This document shows, in pieces, positions 1-13,379 of a DNA stretch of 64,000 bases; position 1 is the first letter of the stretch; every line of letters begins with the position of its first letter. The notes under the pieces are model-generated. The model was given only the letters and a program-made list of their open reading frames with translations, was not told the origin of the DNA and did no database searches. Origin of the DNA: Phoebastria nigripes (Eukaryota > Chordata > Aves > Procellariiformes > Diomedeidae). A program made the translations under genes and the position numbers. Where the stretch lies: the NCBI GenBank assembly GCA_035582835.1, contig JAYKAV010000933.1, positions 822,817 to 886,816 of the forward strand, given 5' to 3'.

Positions 1-3000
1 CCCCGCGGCCCCCGGCTGTTAGCAAGGCAGGGTGTACCTCTGTTAACCTCAGTTAACTGCTGCCTTGCTCTGCGGAGAGGTCCCCCCTGCCGACAGACAC
101 CTTCTGCTCCCATCTCCTCTACCCAAATTCACCCTCAAACTCCCATGAGGTCTCTCTTTGCCCATTCCCCCTTATTACCTCTCCTAGAAGGAGGAGAAAT
201 GGGAAAAATACCAGGTATCCTCCCTCATTTGGCTATGGCATATCTGTCTTTTTAGGAAAGATCTACAGAAATCGTCTTCCCAGGCAATTAGGCAACACCA
301 CACCCCAAGGTGAAGGACATGCCAGGCCAGCAAGCAGAGTCTCCGACTGCATTTGCTTAACAGGGGTCACCCCCTCCCTGGCTGCTGACCTTTAAAATGT
401 CAGGCTCCTCATTTAGAAAGCAACAACTGGTTTTGAAAAGTTTTAAGTGTCTGTGTCCTGCTCGAGCCACATTTGCAGACGATGCTTTGCAAGAACATCC
501 CCCACTGCTCGCTTTTGCTTTCCCCCTCATCTCCCCAGGATCTCAGCATTTATCACCTCATCCGCTCACAGTGCTCTTCTTCTAAGTGGTTTTAGTATTC
601 CTTACTATGTACAGCCCCATTTTTATAACTTCTTTTCAGATAACTCTTCTTCCAGTTAAATGCTACAAAACCATTTTCCCCTCTAGTTTCCAACTTAGAA
701 ATTCCTTTTGCGAGCTCTAAACTCTGCTGTTTTCCAACAACTAGATTATAGGATGCAGGGGAGAGGAAACAAGTCTGGTTCCTTTCTTTGAAAAATATAA
801 ATATTTCATCTTGTTTTCACACTCTTTTGCAAACAAGTACTTCCAATTATAGTACACACTTTTTTCCCCACTGTTTAACACGTATCGAGTGTATTAATTG
901 AAACCACTATCACTCCAGCTACAGAAGTATAACAAGACCATTTGGCACGTGGCTATGTTTGCATATAACCAAGGCTTGAACTCCATAAAGCCCAGGGACA
1001 GAAGCACATCCCTCATCCCCTACTCCTGGTCTCTAGTTTGAAACCCAGCCAGGCAAGCTGTGCCTTCCCATCGCTCAGTTTTCCCAGGCAGAAGCATTTA
1101 AAATTCACACGTGGTCCCTTCCTGCTCCTCCATCCTTCCTCTCCTCTTTCCCCACCCCACGGGGAAGTCGCAGGAGTTGGTGAGTGTTGCACATTTGCTA
1201 TCCGCAGCTGGTGCTGGCGCCGAAGAAGCCGGCAGCGTGCTGCCACAGCAGCTCTGCGGCTGCTCCCGCCTGCCAGGAGGGCGGATTGCCCCATTTATCT
1301 CCCGCAGAGCCAAAAGTAATCCCTCTGTGCTCTATTAAGAATAACAAACCACTAAANAGCATCAGATATTAATTCCTGACAGGTGTGTCTATTAGAAAGC
1401 AAAAAGTGTATTATACTGTGAGGAGCCTATTAATGTAAATACACTGATTTTGGTTAATCTTGGACTATTTGCCAATATTAATTCAATCTTTTTTAGAAAC
1501 TGGGGAGGGAGGTGTAAGGAAACAAAGAAAGCAACTGATGGTACTACAAGGGCAAGGAAGGAAAAGCAGCCTTGCTTAACAGAGTGTAGCATGTTTGAAA
1601 GCCAGCAAACCAGCCAGCTGGAAAAGGAACGTCTCCATGATGAACAGAAAATCCTTTGGAAAGGAAAATAAGTCTCAGCATACTTATTTTTATTAGCGGA
1701 CCAGGTGCAAACTTGTGTTTCGGTGCCGGCGCAGCAGAGCAATACATAACCGAACCACCATGTGCCTGAAGAACGCACAGGGTCTGTGGGCTCCTGGAGT
1801 CAATTATTTTGGCTTAAGGAAAAGAAATCCCACGTTTACATGCTCAGCACCAGAAGCACCCGAAAGCCACCCACTCTGATCATTACTGATAGCAGCACCC
1901 CAAAATCTGGCCCCTTTCACAGGCTGAGGTTAGGAAGTGATGAGTAACAAGAGGGCTGAAACCACTTGTGCCCGCGCTGTGTCAGGCTGGGTGCCGCAAT
2001 ACCAGTATCTAATTAAGGCAGAAACTTGGCAGCAGAAGGCGAGCTCAGATCCAAACCCAAAGCCCGGGCTGAGTTGTTTCTTGAACCCGAGCCCAGCGTG
2101 TACCAACCCTTNAAAGTTCTGCTGAGCAGCAGCGGGAGCGTGGCCAGAGCATCTTCCCTCGCAGCTGAGCTCCGGCTGGGACTCGGCCGAAACACGGACA
2201 GGTTTCCCCCTCTGCACTGAGGCCGCAGCAGGGTCACAGAAGAGAAATTTCCACTCTAAAAATAATTGTCATTGATTTCCACCTGTAAAACTTTCTGAAA
2301 GCACTGCAGGCTTTTTCCAGAGCGACACAGTACCTTCCCATGGCGCAGACAACCAAGCATAAAACCAAAGGCACTCGGGCTCCTGTCTCTCATGTCCATG
2401 AACATCCATTTTCACTCTTTACTAACACATCCTCCCAGGAAAAGAATTAGCTATTCCTGTCCCCCAGACTCTCCTTGCTGGGAGTTACAGATCTGGATGT
2501 ATCATTGTTTTAGCTTCAGACATTTCTTTCCCCGCTGCAAGTCAGTAAGATAATTATTCCCCTCTCTCCAATGTATATCATCCGGTAACCCATGGATTTT
2601 AAGAGAGCGAGAAAGATAACAGGAAGAAACAGATACACATGATTTATAGCTGTTCCTGGCCAATTGCCTGAACACAGGCTGCCAGCACATATTTTCTCAC
2701 AATTGTCTGGCAAAAATTGCTAGCGAATTACGAGGATTACTTGCAGCAGTGTATTTGTTCGGGATTCAATTTTTCCCTTATTTAATTTTAACAGCTATAA
2801 TAAACCATCTTCAATAAATACAGCTGATCTGCAGAAGATACCTAATTAAAAGCGATGCCAGAGCCAGGTGCTGCCCCTTGCTCCCACGCTGCCGAGAGCA
2901 GAGGACGTCACGCAGGCACCGGGGCAGGAGGCAAAAGCAGCGATTTTCCTCCATGCCGGATCTGCTCCACTGCCCCTGAGGGACTGTGTTTCCCAGGCAA

Positions 3001-5193
3001 ACACAGGAAAGTCCTGCTACCGAGAGAGAGGAGTAGCAATGGAAGCCGTTAAGTGAGATTTAGGTGGGGTGGCAAGAGAAATAACGCAAGCTGGGAGTCA
3101 CACAAGATGCCTGCGGCGGTGGCAAAGGCATTTTAAGGAGTTCCTACGTGCTGGTCACCTCCACCCAGGTGTGTATTGCCATTGCCACACTGCACCTTGT
3201 CACTCATTTGTAATACACCGGGAGCACNCAAACCACATCACTGATCCAGTTAAAAACAAGGTAAAACATCCGGGCTGGAACGTCTCTCCACCAAAGGCAG
3301 CATCGTGCGTAAGTGCTTCCAAGGGAAATTCATTGAACGCTAATGAGAAGCTATGCATAAAACTATCTCACAGCCACCCCGTGCCTCTGAATGCAGTTTG
3401 GGAAACACTTGCGGCGGTGACACCCTCCCATCAAGGGAGCAGGACAAAACCAAGCCTTTTTTAAGCTCAGTTATGGCAAAGGGGCTCAGATTTTGCAAGG
3501 AAAATTTCAGGGCAGGCAGATGCAGAGCGCACCGTCAGCTCCCCTGCCTGGCGAGGTCCCCGCTGCCCTCTATGACGTCCCCCTGTTAAGGGACACATAC
3601 GGGCAGCGGGGATGGTAATACAGAGCAGGGAGGAGCAGCTAAGATCCTTCAGACTAATATCTAGCAGTGAAACTAGATATCACAAGGATTTAAGAGCCTC
3701 AAACCAGAGCTACACCTAGCTTTGACGCACAAGAAAGCANCAAGTTCTTTGGCTGTCCTGCGTGAGGGACGAGTGCGTCGCCTGCCGAAGGAGAAGAGGG
3801 TTACACAAGGCAGTCGGAGCCCCACACTTTGTAGGGTTCAACTCCCAACACTCAAAATGCAAATGTCCACCCTGGGAGCTTGTCCCTGCACCCAAGCCGT
3901 GCCCCGTGGTCACTGCTACACATCAGCCGAGTCCCCAAAGCCTGCAGTCAGCTGCATCCATTTAATCTGCCAGACTACTACAGCCAGGCAAGTTGCAAAA
4001 GTCCTTTCCAAGCACTTTAAAATTTCATCTCTGCCAAAAAAACAACATGAAGAATTTAGCAGGAGGAATATTGATTTGCTGGATCTACTTTGAAAAGCTT
4101 CCCAGATACAGCGACATGAGATATTAATGAGACAGATCAAAAAGCGCCGTAAGTGTTAAGCCCTCAACGTCCATCAGTTCCCTGGCTTGCCATTATAGCC
4201 GGAGCCTTCCCTTTGCCTCGTGCTGCCATTTTCACACAGAAAAGACCTTCCTGTAGATACCCTCCTCTCCTGAAACTGGAGCACAGCATTATGGTAAGGT
4301 TGGGCCAATGCACACAGCGACATCTCCACGAGCTCACAGCTTCGCTGCGGTGGGGGAAGCTCCCCCCTCCCTGCCAAACCTGCGCTACTTATGTCCCTGT
4401 CTGCAGGTATCGGATGCGCCTGGTGCAGCCAAATCTCAGCAGACCCACAAAGCGCTCATGGCTATCACCTCTCGAGGATCCCCGGCTATTTCGGCTTTCT
4501 CTGCCCTTCGACGTTTCCTATCTGCTAACGCAAGCGCTGCGGGTGACCCAGACCACAGGGACGTTTCCAGCACCTGACCGGACAAAGAGCCTGCAGTAGG
4601 TTTGGGGCTTGTGTCATGAACTCAGCGGGGAGAGACCGCAGGGTGGTTTTGCACAAAGACTGACCCATCGGCACGGGATATGTATGAAGATAACATTTCA
4701 ACTGAAATGGCCTTCAGGATGGCTACAGCCACAGCTCTCTGGGCCAATTGGCAGCATCTAGCAATCTCCATGCTCCAGAAAAGCCAGTGCAAGAACCACC
4801 ACTTTTAAGGCACTACCAATAAAGCTCACGTTTTTTGGCTAGGGATCACAAGTAGGTAATGTTTCATAGTGCCCTTTGCTGGCTGTCATCATGCCATGTA
4901 GACACATTTGCTGTACAGCCCCCAATTAAATCTCTCAACTTTGGCTCTGGAAAGAAACGTCTTTAAAAATCCTCTTGGCTAACTGAGCAACTTTTCAAAG
5001 TCTCCTTGGGAAACCACGATCCCTTATTCCCACCCTCCACAACTTGCAACAAGGCCATTAAATCTGTCACCATAATATATCCCATTGTCGTGGTTTAACC
5101 GCAGCCTGTCGATTAATAGCTAAATGGCAATAACAGCTATAAATTCAATCTAGCACATTCCAATCAAATCTGTCGTTATCTCTAACCCTTCGA

Positions 5194-5211
5194 GCCCCAC
5201 GTTGGGTGCCA
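5194..5211 (-). other. Retroviral primer-binding site, tRNA-Lys type
   Basis: The minus strand reads TGGCACCCAACGTGGGGC, 8 nt downstream of the LTR end. It differs at one base from the standard tRNA-Lys(1,2) primer site TGGCGCCCAACGTGGGGC. This points to an ERVK-like (betaretrovirus-like) element rather than ERVL, which usually uses tRNA-Leu. The 5-bp target-site duplication is slightly short for ERVK, where 6 bp is usual. Confidence 0.85.
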
Positions 5212-5219
5212 AAAAGGAC

Positions 5220-5816
5220 TGTCGTGGCTTAACCCCAGCCGGCAACCAAGCACCACGCAGCCGCTCGCTCACTCCCCCCCGGTGGGATGGGCGAGAGAAT
5301 CGGAAGAGTAAAAGTGAGAAAAAACTCGTGGGTTGAGATAAAGACAGTTTAATGGGTAAGGCAAAAGCCGCACGCGCAAGCAAAGCAAAACAAGGAATTC
5401 ATTCACTCCTTCCCATCGGCAGGCAGGTGTTCAGCCGTCTCCAGGCAAGCAGGGCTCCATCACGCGTCATGGTTACTTGGGAAGACAAACGCCATCACTC
5501 CAAACGCCGCCCCCTTCCTTCTTCTTCCCCCAGCTCTATATGCTGAGCATGACATCATATGGTATGGGATGTCCCTTTGGTTGGTTGGGGTCAGCTGTCC
5601 CAGCCGTGCCCCCTCCCAACTTCTTGTGCCCCCCCAGCCTCCTCGCTGGTGGGGTGGGGTGAGAGGCAGCAAAGGCCTTGACTCTGTGTAAGCACTGCTC
5701 AGCAATAACGAAACCATCCCTGTGTTATCAACACTGTTTCCAGCACAAATCCAAAACATAGCCCCATACTAGCTACTGTGAAGAAAATTAACTCTATCCC
5801 AGCCAAAACCAGCACA
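5220..5816 (-). repeat. Full-length LTR (5' LTR of the remnant)
   Basis: Terminal TG...CA is present on the minus strand. Within the LTR, in sense orientation, a TATA-like TATAGAG lies at 5,534-5,540 and a CRE-like TGACATCA at 5,550-5,557. An ATTAAA poly(A) signal lies about 185 bp further on at 5,348-5,353. This spacing fits a U3-R-U5 arrangement. CpGs are still common in it, which argues against great age, but without a consensus I cannot date it. Confidence 0.8.
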
Positions 5817-8800
5817 CCCATTCACTCCTGTCCAGCCTGAAGTCTCTAATGAGGGCTGCAGAAGAAAACCCACATCTCCCAACCCACAGCAAGAAGAAGA
5901 AAATAAACCCCGTCTTCTTTGGGTTAACGTCCTATGTGAAACCTTAGTTGGNGCACTTCAAAGCAAAGTGAGAGTGTGTTTGGAAACGCTGCCCTCCAGA
6001 TCAAATGTTCAGCCTCAAATTGCCAGGCTAAAGCAGTAACCCCTGCTCGATGTCCCCTGCCCGCGTCTCTCGGGAACACCCGAGCACTGCTGTTTGTCTC
6101 CAACTCTCTGTATCAAAGGAATTGAAAGGAGGAGCCAAGCGGGAGAACGGATACAGCAGAAAAAGAGCATTGCCTGCAGAAACGCTCAGGCTCCATCACA
6201 CACACACAAAAACCCACCTTAAAGGCTGAACACAGCTATGCTGCCCCACTTCCCAATGCAACACGATTGCATTAATTAGTCGGAGCCCAAACGTGGACGC
6301 CTCTTTGCTCTGCCAGATCAGCATTTGCTAAATGCAGGGAGAAACGTTTTCTGAGAGCAAGAGGTTTGATGAACAGCGGGAGGATGCTCATGGGCAGGCA
6401 GGTCTCAGACCACCCTGAACCTCTAACAGCGATAAATACAGGCAGCAAGAAGGCTCGATTGATGGGTCAGGCTGGAAATCCAGGCACTGGTAGGTGGTTT
6501 CCAATGCAAAAGCTTTGTTCTAGCCTGCTCCTCCGCGTCTGACCCCTCCAAGCGAGATCCGGCAGAGGGAGGAGGTCAGCACGGCCCCAGGGCTTGATAT
6601 GTCTGCTCAGACAGCGCTTGTAGGAAGACAACCCTTCAGGTCAGCATCACCATCGGAGTTTTTGATGGACTGAGGTATAGCCTAATAAGAAAGCACGAAG
6701 GTGTGAAAGGCCGTGTGTTTAGGTATCTGACTGTCTTTGACGTTCAAATCTATTTATTGCCAACGCAGAAATGTCGGGAAGCCTTGAAGGTTACAGCAGT
6801 TATTGACTTTTACCATGGGTTTTGCTCAGCAGCTGAATTTTTGAGACAGAGTGGAGAGAAAGGCTCGGCAGCCACGAGAAGGGAAGGTGCTGGGCAGAGC
6901 GGGCAGCCAGGAGCTGCCAGCACAGCCCCAGGGCCGGCCAACATGCAAATATGCTTTAATCACAAGGCAGCAAGTACCGCAGGCTGGCAAGCACGCCTGA
7001 AGACGACCAAATATCAGGTGATGCTGATTTTTTAATTTTTTCTTTAAGTCTGGCTTGATAGTCTAGCTGCAGGTTTTACAGCGAAGAAGCGAGGACACAG
7101 GTGATGGCCATCAACACTGCAATTACGGTCAATGATTTGTACCTTGAATAACGAGGAAAGGACATTCTGCACGATATCAGTCAGGCACCCGAGCTATCAA
7201 ATATCAACTGAAGTGTCAGCAAGCCAGTTGCATGGAAGGCCAAGCACTCTGTTTAAATAGAGCAATTTTCCCAACTGTGGATAACCCCAGGGAAGCCTCA
7301 CCACCACCATTCCCACATGTGCAGGTCACACTTGGACCAACAGTGCCTCCATCGCCTGCCGTCCATGAAGGCTTTCATGATACCTTCTATTTTGGTAGCC
7401 TGCTCTTTTAGCAGGGAAAAGCTTTAGGAACAGGACAGGAATAACAATTTTGGAGAGTGATGGGCCATAAATTGATGCTGTGCAGAAATAGGTGGGATAT
7501 GGACATTTAGTGGAAACTAAAGCTCATGTGCTGGCTACACCATTGGCTTGGGGGAGTTTCTGGGCTGGATCCAAACCTTGCCCAGCTCTAACTTTGTCTG
7601 GCTTAAGCCTTGCACTAGGTAAACCACACGTGGGCCCAAATTAAAGCCAGACTGCTGCATAACTGTCAGCCCGTAGCACATGAGGATACAAGTCCGAACC
7701 CTATGCGCTCAATTCGAAGCCTACTTTGCAGAATTAAGGTGGTCCAGCCAAAAAAGTATTAAAAACACAAAACAAAAAACCTGGGTTCTAACATGCATTT
7801 GCTAATGAGAGAAGACATGAGAAGAAAAACAAGTCCTAAACAATCTCAGCTCTTCTCTTGTGCTGCACACAGTGTGCACCAGGTGCACCAGATACCTTCA
7901 TATCTTTGTTGAAAGAAAAAAAGCAGCTCTGAAAGGGCACAAGCAGCTGAGAATTGCCCTTTCAAGCTGGTCAATGATGAAAATCAAACCCTGATTCAGT
8001 AGACTAAGTTCATAGGTTTAAAGAGTGGACAGAAGTGCCGGACACATCTAGTGACAGCCTGTAGAGCACGGCCAGCAACTAACTTTCACAATTTCTACAT
8101 TATCTCAAAATTCATCATCTGGTTGATAGGTTTGTTTATTACTTGGGGAACAGCATGTCTTGATTTAAACAGATGTCATCTCTTCAAAACCATGTGCTGT
8201 GAACTTTGCAAGGACTTGGAAGGATAACTGAATATAAAATAGAGAGAGCCCGGAAATTATACAGGAGTCCAAATAACTGAAACCAGATCCAAGCTTTCTC
8301 CTCGTAAATAAATGTCATTACACAGTTTTACAAAGTGCCTTTTGATTGTCACATGAAATCTAGACTATCTAAATGCAAATCTTTTTTTATTTATTTTTTA
8401 AACAAGATAAATACATTTAGATTGGTCGTCTGGTTATGGAAGAACCTACCAGATTTATCCATACTTAGAAAACCTGGTTCATCACTGCATTTTTCCACTT
8501 AATATGTGGGTGGCTACTAATACTGTTTTTGTTATGCAAGAATTATAAATATTCTCACTTAGAACTAATGATTTAATTTGGATGCACCAGCGAGATATGA
8601 ATAGCTCAAGGTTTTCCCCGTGCGTGAGGAGCAGTAGCCATGCAGAAGGTAATTACCAAGTTCTGGAAGATAAGTGGTTTTGATGAGTAGTAGCCCATTA
8701 CAGCAGGGACTGCAAGGCGCCCGGGAGCTCACAGTAAAAGCATAATTTCAAAAGAGGTGCACAGTTGTGGCTGTGGAAGGAGGAGTTGTGTGTGCAACAG

Positions 8801-9212
8801 GAGGCTTATTAGGTGTTTGGGTTTTTTTTAATCCGATATATAACATGGAGGTACCACGGCCCTAGCCTGGCATCTTTTTAAGATCTGACAAAAGTACCCA
8901 AAGCTACGATGTCTTCATTTTTCTTCCATGATGCTTTGGGTGCTGTATTATTGGAGTCCCAGCTGCTTACCACCATTCAAGTCCTGTGCAAGCGTATTTT
9001 CCAAAAGCACCTCAAATTGATGGGGGAAGGTGGGGAGATGGGTACCTCGAGTCTTAAAACCACCTTGTGGACAATTACCATGCTAAATTCCAATCAAGTA
9101 GTTTTCTAAAAATGTTTCAATAAATTAAGAAGATTAATAACAGATGTCTGCTATTTTTAAACTCTGAACAACAGCATAGTGAAAGTTAAGGGCCTAGCAA
9201 TCAGATGCCACC

Positions 9213-9239
9213 AAAAAAAAAAAAAAAAAAAAAAAAAAA
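9213..9239 (+). repeat. Poly(A) tract, 27 bp
   Basis: Uninterrupted A run in NECAB2 intron 2. No recognisable retroposed sequence precedes it and I see no flanking duplication, so it is annotated only as a homopolymer. Confidence 0.9.
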
Positions 9240-11399
9240 TGGGCCCAGGCAGGGCGAGCAAGCTGAACGGTGAGAGCTTCTTGGGTTTCCGAAATAAGGA
9301 AAGGACTAAGGTACAACCACCACCGCAGGCAGGACACCAAACAAGCAATACACGATATTTGGCACACGTTGCGATAGCAGTGCTGTGCTCGGACCGTAAT
9401 CCCATTTTCCTGACCCAGAATTGACTCCTCTAACCTGCAGCCCTGCAGACGAGGAGCCCACGAGTACATAAAGCATTGAAAATGGACACTAAAAATGGGG
9501 TCTTTACACCAAATACTCGCCAGTGCCAGTTTTCTCGTTCCCTCTCTCCTGCATTTCCCTGTGCTCCCAGACTGCCAGATCTGGGGAGCCATTTTCACCC
9601 CTTTTTGCCCAAATTTCCCTACTAATGACTCAAGCTCAGTGAGGGGCACTCTCGCAGTGAAAGGGGGAAAAAGAAACGTTTACACGCTGATCTGGGTCCG
9701 GCTGCTGTGAATTTCAGCTCTAAGCACATACATAGACAAATGCCCCTTTCTTCCCGTTCTGGGCTCACTAGAGGTGATCAAAATCATTCCTCCAAGAAGG
9801 GGTTGGAAAGGGTGGGTGAGACTTGGAGAACTATTACCATTAAAAATCCTGCAAATTTCCCAGATCCCCACAGTCCTTAGAGGAACAGTCTCTGCCTACA
9901 AACGAGACGCAGAGGACAGGCACACAGCACTTGGGAAGGGCTGGAAATTGCTGGGAGCTTCACCCACACGTCCTTTTGGAGACCCACCACACCAGGACCT
10001 GTTCAGCCCTCTCCCTCTGCTGAGGGCCCGGGGCTTTCCCTGCTCTCCCACCACCATCCCTTAATCAAGAAACCCGTTCCATGGAAGAACTTCAAGCCTC
10101 AGTCTCTTCGTTTGCGTACTGGTGATTAACAAGACCAATTTCNACTTAGGCGACACTTATGACATCCCTTAGTTCTTTAATATATCAAGCTGGGGTTGAG
10201 AGATGTGCCTGAAGCTTTTTGTTTACTTGGTTTTCTTTTTCTGCCCTTTTCCACCTTTTGAAGCTCGTGAGCTCCACATACCAAGGGGACAGCGGTGGCA
10301 TGGGGCATTATCAGCACGAAGCCATCAGGCAGAGCTGCGCTGCTAGTTTATATCTAAGAGAAGGAGCTTGTTCTAGTCCCAAGGGCACAACCCCGCTGCC
10401 AGCTAACCAGGCTCCTTAGCCAGTTTGTTACGATGCTGATGTCCAAAGATATTTACATTCCCCGCTTGTCAGCGGCTCTGTACGTGCCCCCATCATTTGT
10501 AGCACAATTTGCTATGAGGCTTGCAACACTGGGATATGCAGACCTTTACTTCCAAAGAGTAACAGCATAAATCTCCTTTAATGGGCTCCTAAGTGACTAA
10601 CAGATATCTGTGTGCAGCTATTTAAAGGACAACCCCTGCTGGGATAGGAATGGGCACGACTCCATTGCCCTTGATGGCTCTTAACCAAGAAGCCCTTTCC
10701 AACCACCTATTCCTGCTGCATTCACGCTTCCTTTTTCCCTTTATTAGCTCTGCTACGTCCTCTGCAGGCCTTCAGCTGATCATCCAGATCAACTAAAACC
10801 CAAAAACTCCTCTCAGCATTTGCACTCCAGATCTCTATGTTAAATTTATAAATTAAATCAGTTTCATCCATGTTCACACTTCATTGTATTTCATTTTTGA
10901 TAACTGCAGAAGCTATCCAAGACAGCATGTGTTGAATGGCTTTGTTCCCATCCACACCTTCCCTAGATATGATAAATTCAAGCACAACGGTTTGGGCCAG
11001 TTCTTGGTGCAGAAGTCACAAGGACAGCAGCAATAGGAAGGTGCCAAGTTGACCAAACTACGATACTAATTCATCCCTGGTCACTGTCAAGTGAAATACT
11101 GCACCGCCGCCAGCTCCTCCTGCCATTTTCTGTAGGTGCTTTATAACCATATGCTGAGGTTTTTGGCACATTTTCTTTTGCATCTCTCCCCTTCCATGGC
11201 AGAGGTCCAGAGAAATCTAACTAACCCCCAGTGCCCAGCAAGCCCGCCCCATGGATGGGGCAGACCGACAGCCATTTCCATGAACGAGATCTAGTAGTTA
11301 TAGCAAAAACTCAAAACTAAACCACAAAATTAAAGCTGGATGCACTTCACGTTTAGTTACACTCAAGACATGGGAGTTGGGTTGTTGCAGTGACTGGAG

Positions 11400-11640
11400 A
11401 TTTCAAGATAATAAAACTCCAGTTTTCGGGAAGCAGCATTTCTACAACGAATCATTAGCAATTAGGCTGTTCTGTCAAAATAAAACCGTCTTAATCTTTC
11501 AAAAAGAATGCTGGGCTATTTAACTTATAATTGATTAACAGCTTTTAATGAGAGGATTAAAGTACACAGTAGATAACTCAGATGATTGACAGCTCTGCTT
11601 CACCAGCCTAAAACAAGATGCCTCCGTTTTCCTACCACAT
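11400..11640. promoter_or_regulatory. Candidate conserved regulatory patch with a PBX/MEIS site
   Basis: An AT-rich, repeat-free stretch inside NECAB2 intron 2. It holds an exact TGATTGACAG at 11,583-11,592, the composite PBX-MEIS site, together with several homeodomain-type ATTA/TTAAT cores (for example near 11,455, 11,535 and 11,555). Clustering of such motifs is typical of developmental enhancers, but conservation cannot be judged from one sequence. Function is inferred, not shown. Confidence 0.3.
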
Positions 11641-13363
11641 GCCAATTAAGTGATTAAGTATTGTTTACTGGGACTAGGAGGATTACAAGACAGTGGGTGG
11701 ATTTATTAGCAGAGAAAGGAAAAACACTCCTACACGGAAGAAAAAGATTATTTTGAATGACTAACAGCCATGCCCCTGCAAAGCATGACTAGAGCTAGCT
11801 GAATTATTCACTGTCGGAAGGTTACGCTCCAGCCCTTCTCCCTTTTTTTCAGGCCATTTGCCAGTTTATCCAGACGTCTCCAATGTGCTCATCATTTCAA
11901 GGTGTGCTATCCAGACCGTTCGCNGAGTTTATCATACAGATAGTTGTAAATCCAGCTGCTTGGTATTATCGACAGGGAAAAGGTTGGGGAATTAACTCAC
12001 ATTAGAGACGGAACCTCACTTCTCTAGGGCAGGAGACCAAGACTTCTTCTAAGGAGCAAGAGCTGCTTCATTTAGCAGTCTTTTAGTACATGTAGGCACT
12101 GAATCAAATCACCTTGATGCAAGTACCTGAATATGGCAGGAACAATAATGTGTTTTAGCATCTTGCACCGAGAGCATCCAATTTTACATGAATTAACAAT
12201 TTATGCTGAGGAGCTTTGGAAGGAAGGGGAGGAGGGAGAAGCTCTTGAATTCACACAATCAGGCTCCATAGTTACCGTGTCTGAACCAGTCACGTTGCAT
12301 TAACACAATATGTGCCATTTTTACCAGGGAGGGGAATAAAAATCAAGATGCTGAAAAAAATTTCCAAATTTATGACCTCTTGACTGTAGGAAGCTGCACA
12401 TTAAATAAGACAATTCCTTAAGCTCTTTGTCCTTTGTCTTTTAGGTGACCCTTTAATCACCTGATCTCTGGATGGCAAAAGTTAAATGAGATGATGTAGT
12501 TAAGCTAGATGGCAAGAGCTGAAGTTTTCCTTCAGATTTCGCCCCCCCCACCCCCATTTTCTGTAGGGCTCCTACACCGGTCTGTAAGAGCGGCTTTAGC
12601 ACAGCCGAGGAAAGCAGGAGTTGCCAGTTCTGGTAAAGCTGCCAGCACTCCCTGCCCTGGGAGCTCTCTCCCCCAGTATGCCACGGGCACACAGCGCTGG
12701 ATAATGATTCGTCTCAGCTGGTTAATTAAAAAGAGCAAAGTCCCTGCCAGACAAGAACCTCTGCAGGCGTGGAGACAGCAGAAGCCTGTTAACAGAGTAA
12801 AATATTTTGGGAACCTGTGAGCTTGTGTTTTCAGCAGCCCGTCCAGGGCTCAGGGCCCCTTCCCGGGATTCTGACAAACATCTAAAAGTGTCAGATTTTC
12901 ATTTTTCAGTGGAGGGTTGTGTACGGCACACAGGCCACCTGCCGCGAGACACGCAAGCGGCAGGCTGATGCTTCCACTGTTCCTTGGAGCTGTACCAGGT
13001 AAAGCCATGAAGAGACTGAATTTCAACAAATCAATAAATTAAAGGCTAGGATGTCAAAGAGAAAAATTGTGAAAAAGAGATCCCTAGGGATATTAAATAC
13101 AAAGATATTACCTCTGGCTCTGGAAACCTCTGAGCCACAGTTCACGGGCAGGCTGTACCAAGGGAAATATTCCCGCACGTCTCCTGCAGCAGCGGCTGTG
13201 AGCTGCAGGGTGCTGGAGGGGCGGCTGTGGGAAGCCGTGACCCCAAAAGGCTGCGGAGGAACATACTGAGCTAATTATGAAGAGTGGCAAGCTCTGTTGT
13301 TAGTTAAGCAAACATGAATGGCTGGTGAAGCTGGCCACCGTGACTGGCAGATGTTGTCTCAAG

Positions 13364-13379
13364 AAAAAAAAAAAAAAAA
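13364..13379 (+). repeat. Poly(A) tract, 16 bp
   Basis: Simple homopolymer in NECAB2 intron 2 with no recognisable mobile element attached. Confidence 0.85.

Larger units (their letters stand above)
5086..5816 (-). mobile_element. Endogenous retrovirus remnant: 5' LTR, primer-binding site, leader and a stub of the 3' LTR
   Basis: Read on the minus strand, the element begins TGTGCTGG at 5,816 and its full LTR ends CCACGACA at 5,220 (597 bp). A primer-binding site follows after an 8-nt spacer, then about 110 bp of leader. The last ~21 bp of an LTR end (5,086-5,106) then recur: plus strand TGTCGTGGTTTAACC against TGTCGTGGCTTAACC in the full LTR. The whole is flanked by CCCAT on both sides (5,081-5,085 and 5,817-5,821), which looks like the target-site duplication of one insertion. 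I recognise the LTR as a type widespread in neoavian genomes (TguLTR5-like, from memory). No gag, pol or env sequence remains, so it codes for nothing. It lies in sense orientation within NECAB2 intron 2. Confidence 0.85.

Noticed and set aside
8110..8140. ATGATGAA after CAACCAG on the minus strand as NECAB2 exon 3
   Set aside because: Phase would fit, but the frame reads DDEF and then a stop, not DDGKLSFEEF.
9213..9239. Poly(A) tail of a processed pseudogene or SINE
   Set aside because: No gene-like or SINE-like sequence precedes it and no flanking direct repeat was seen. The same holds for the other long A tracts.
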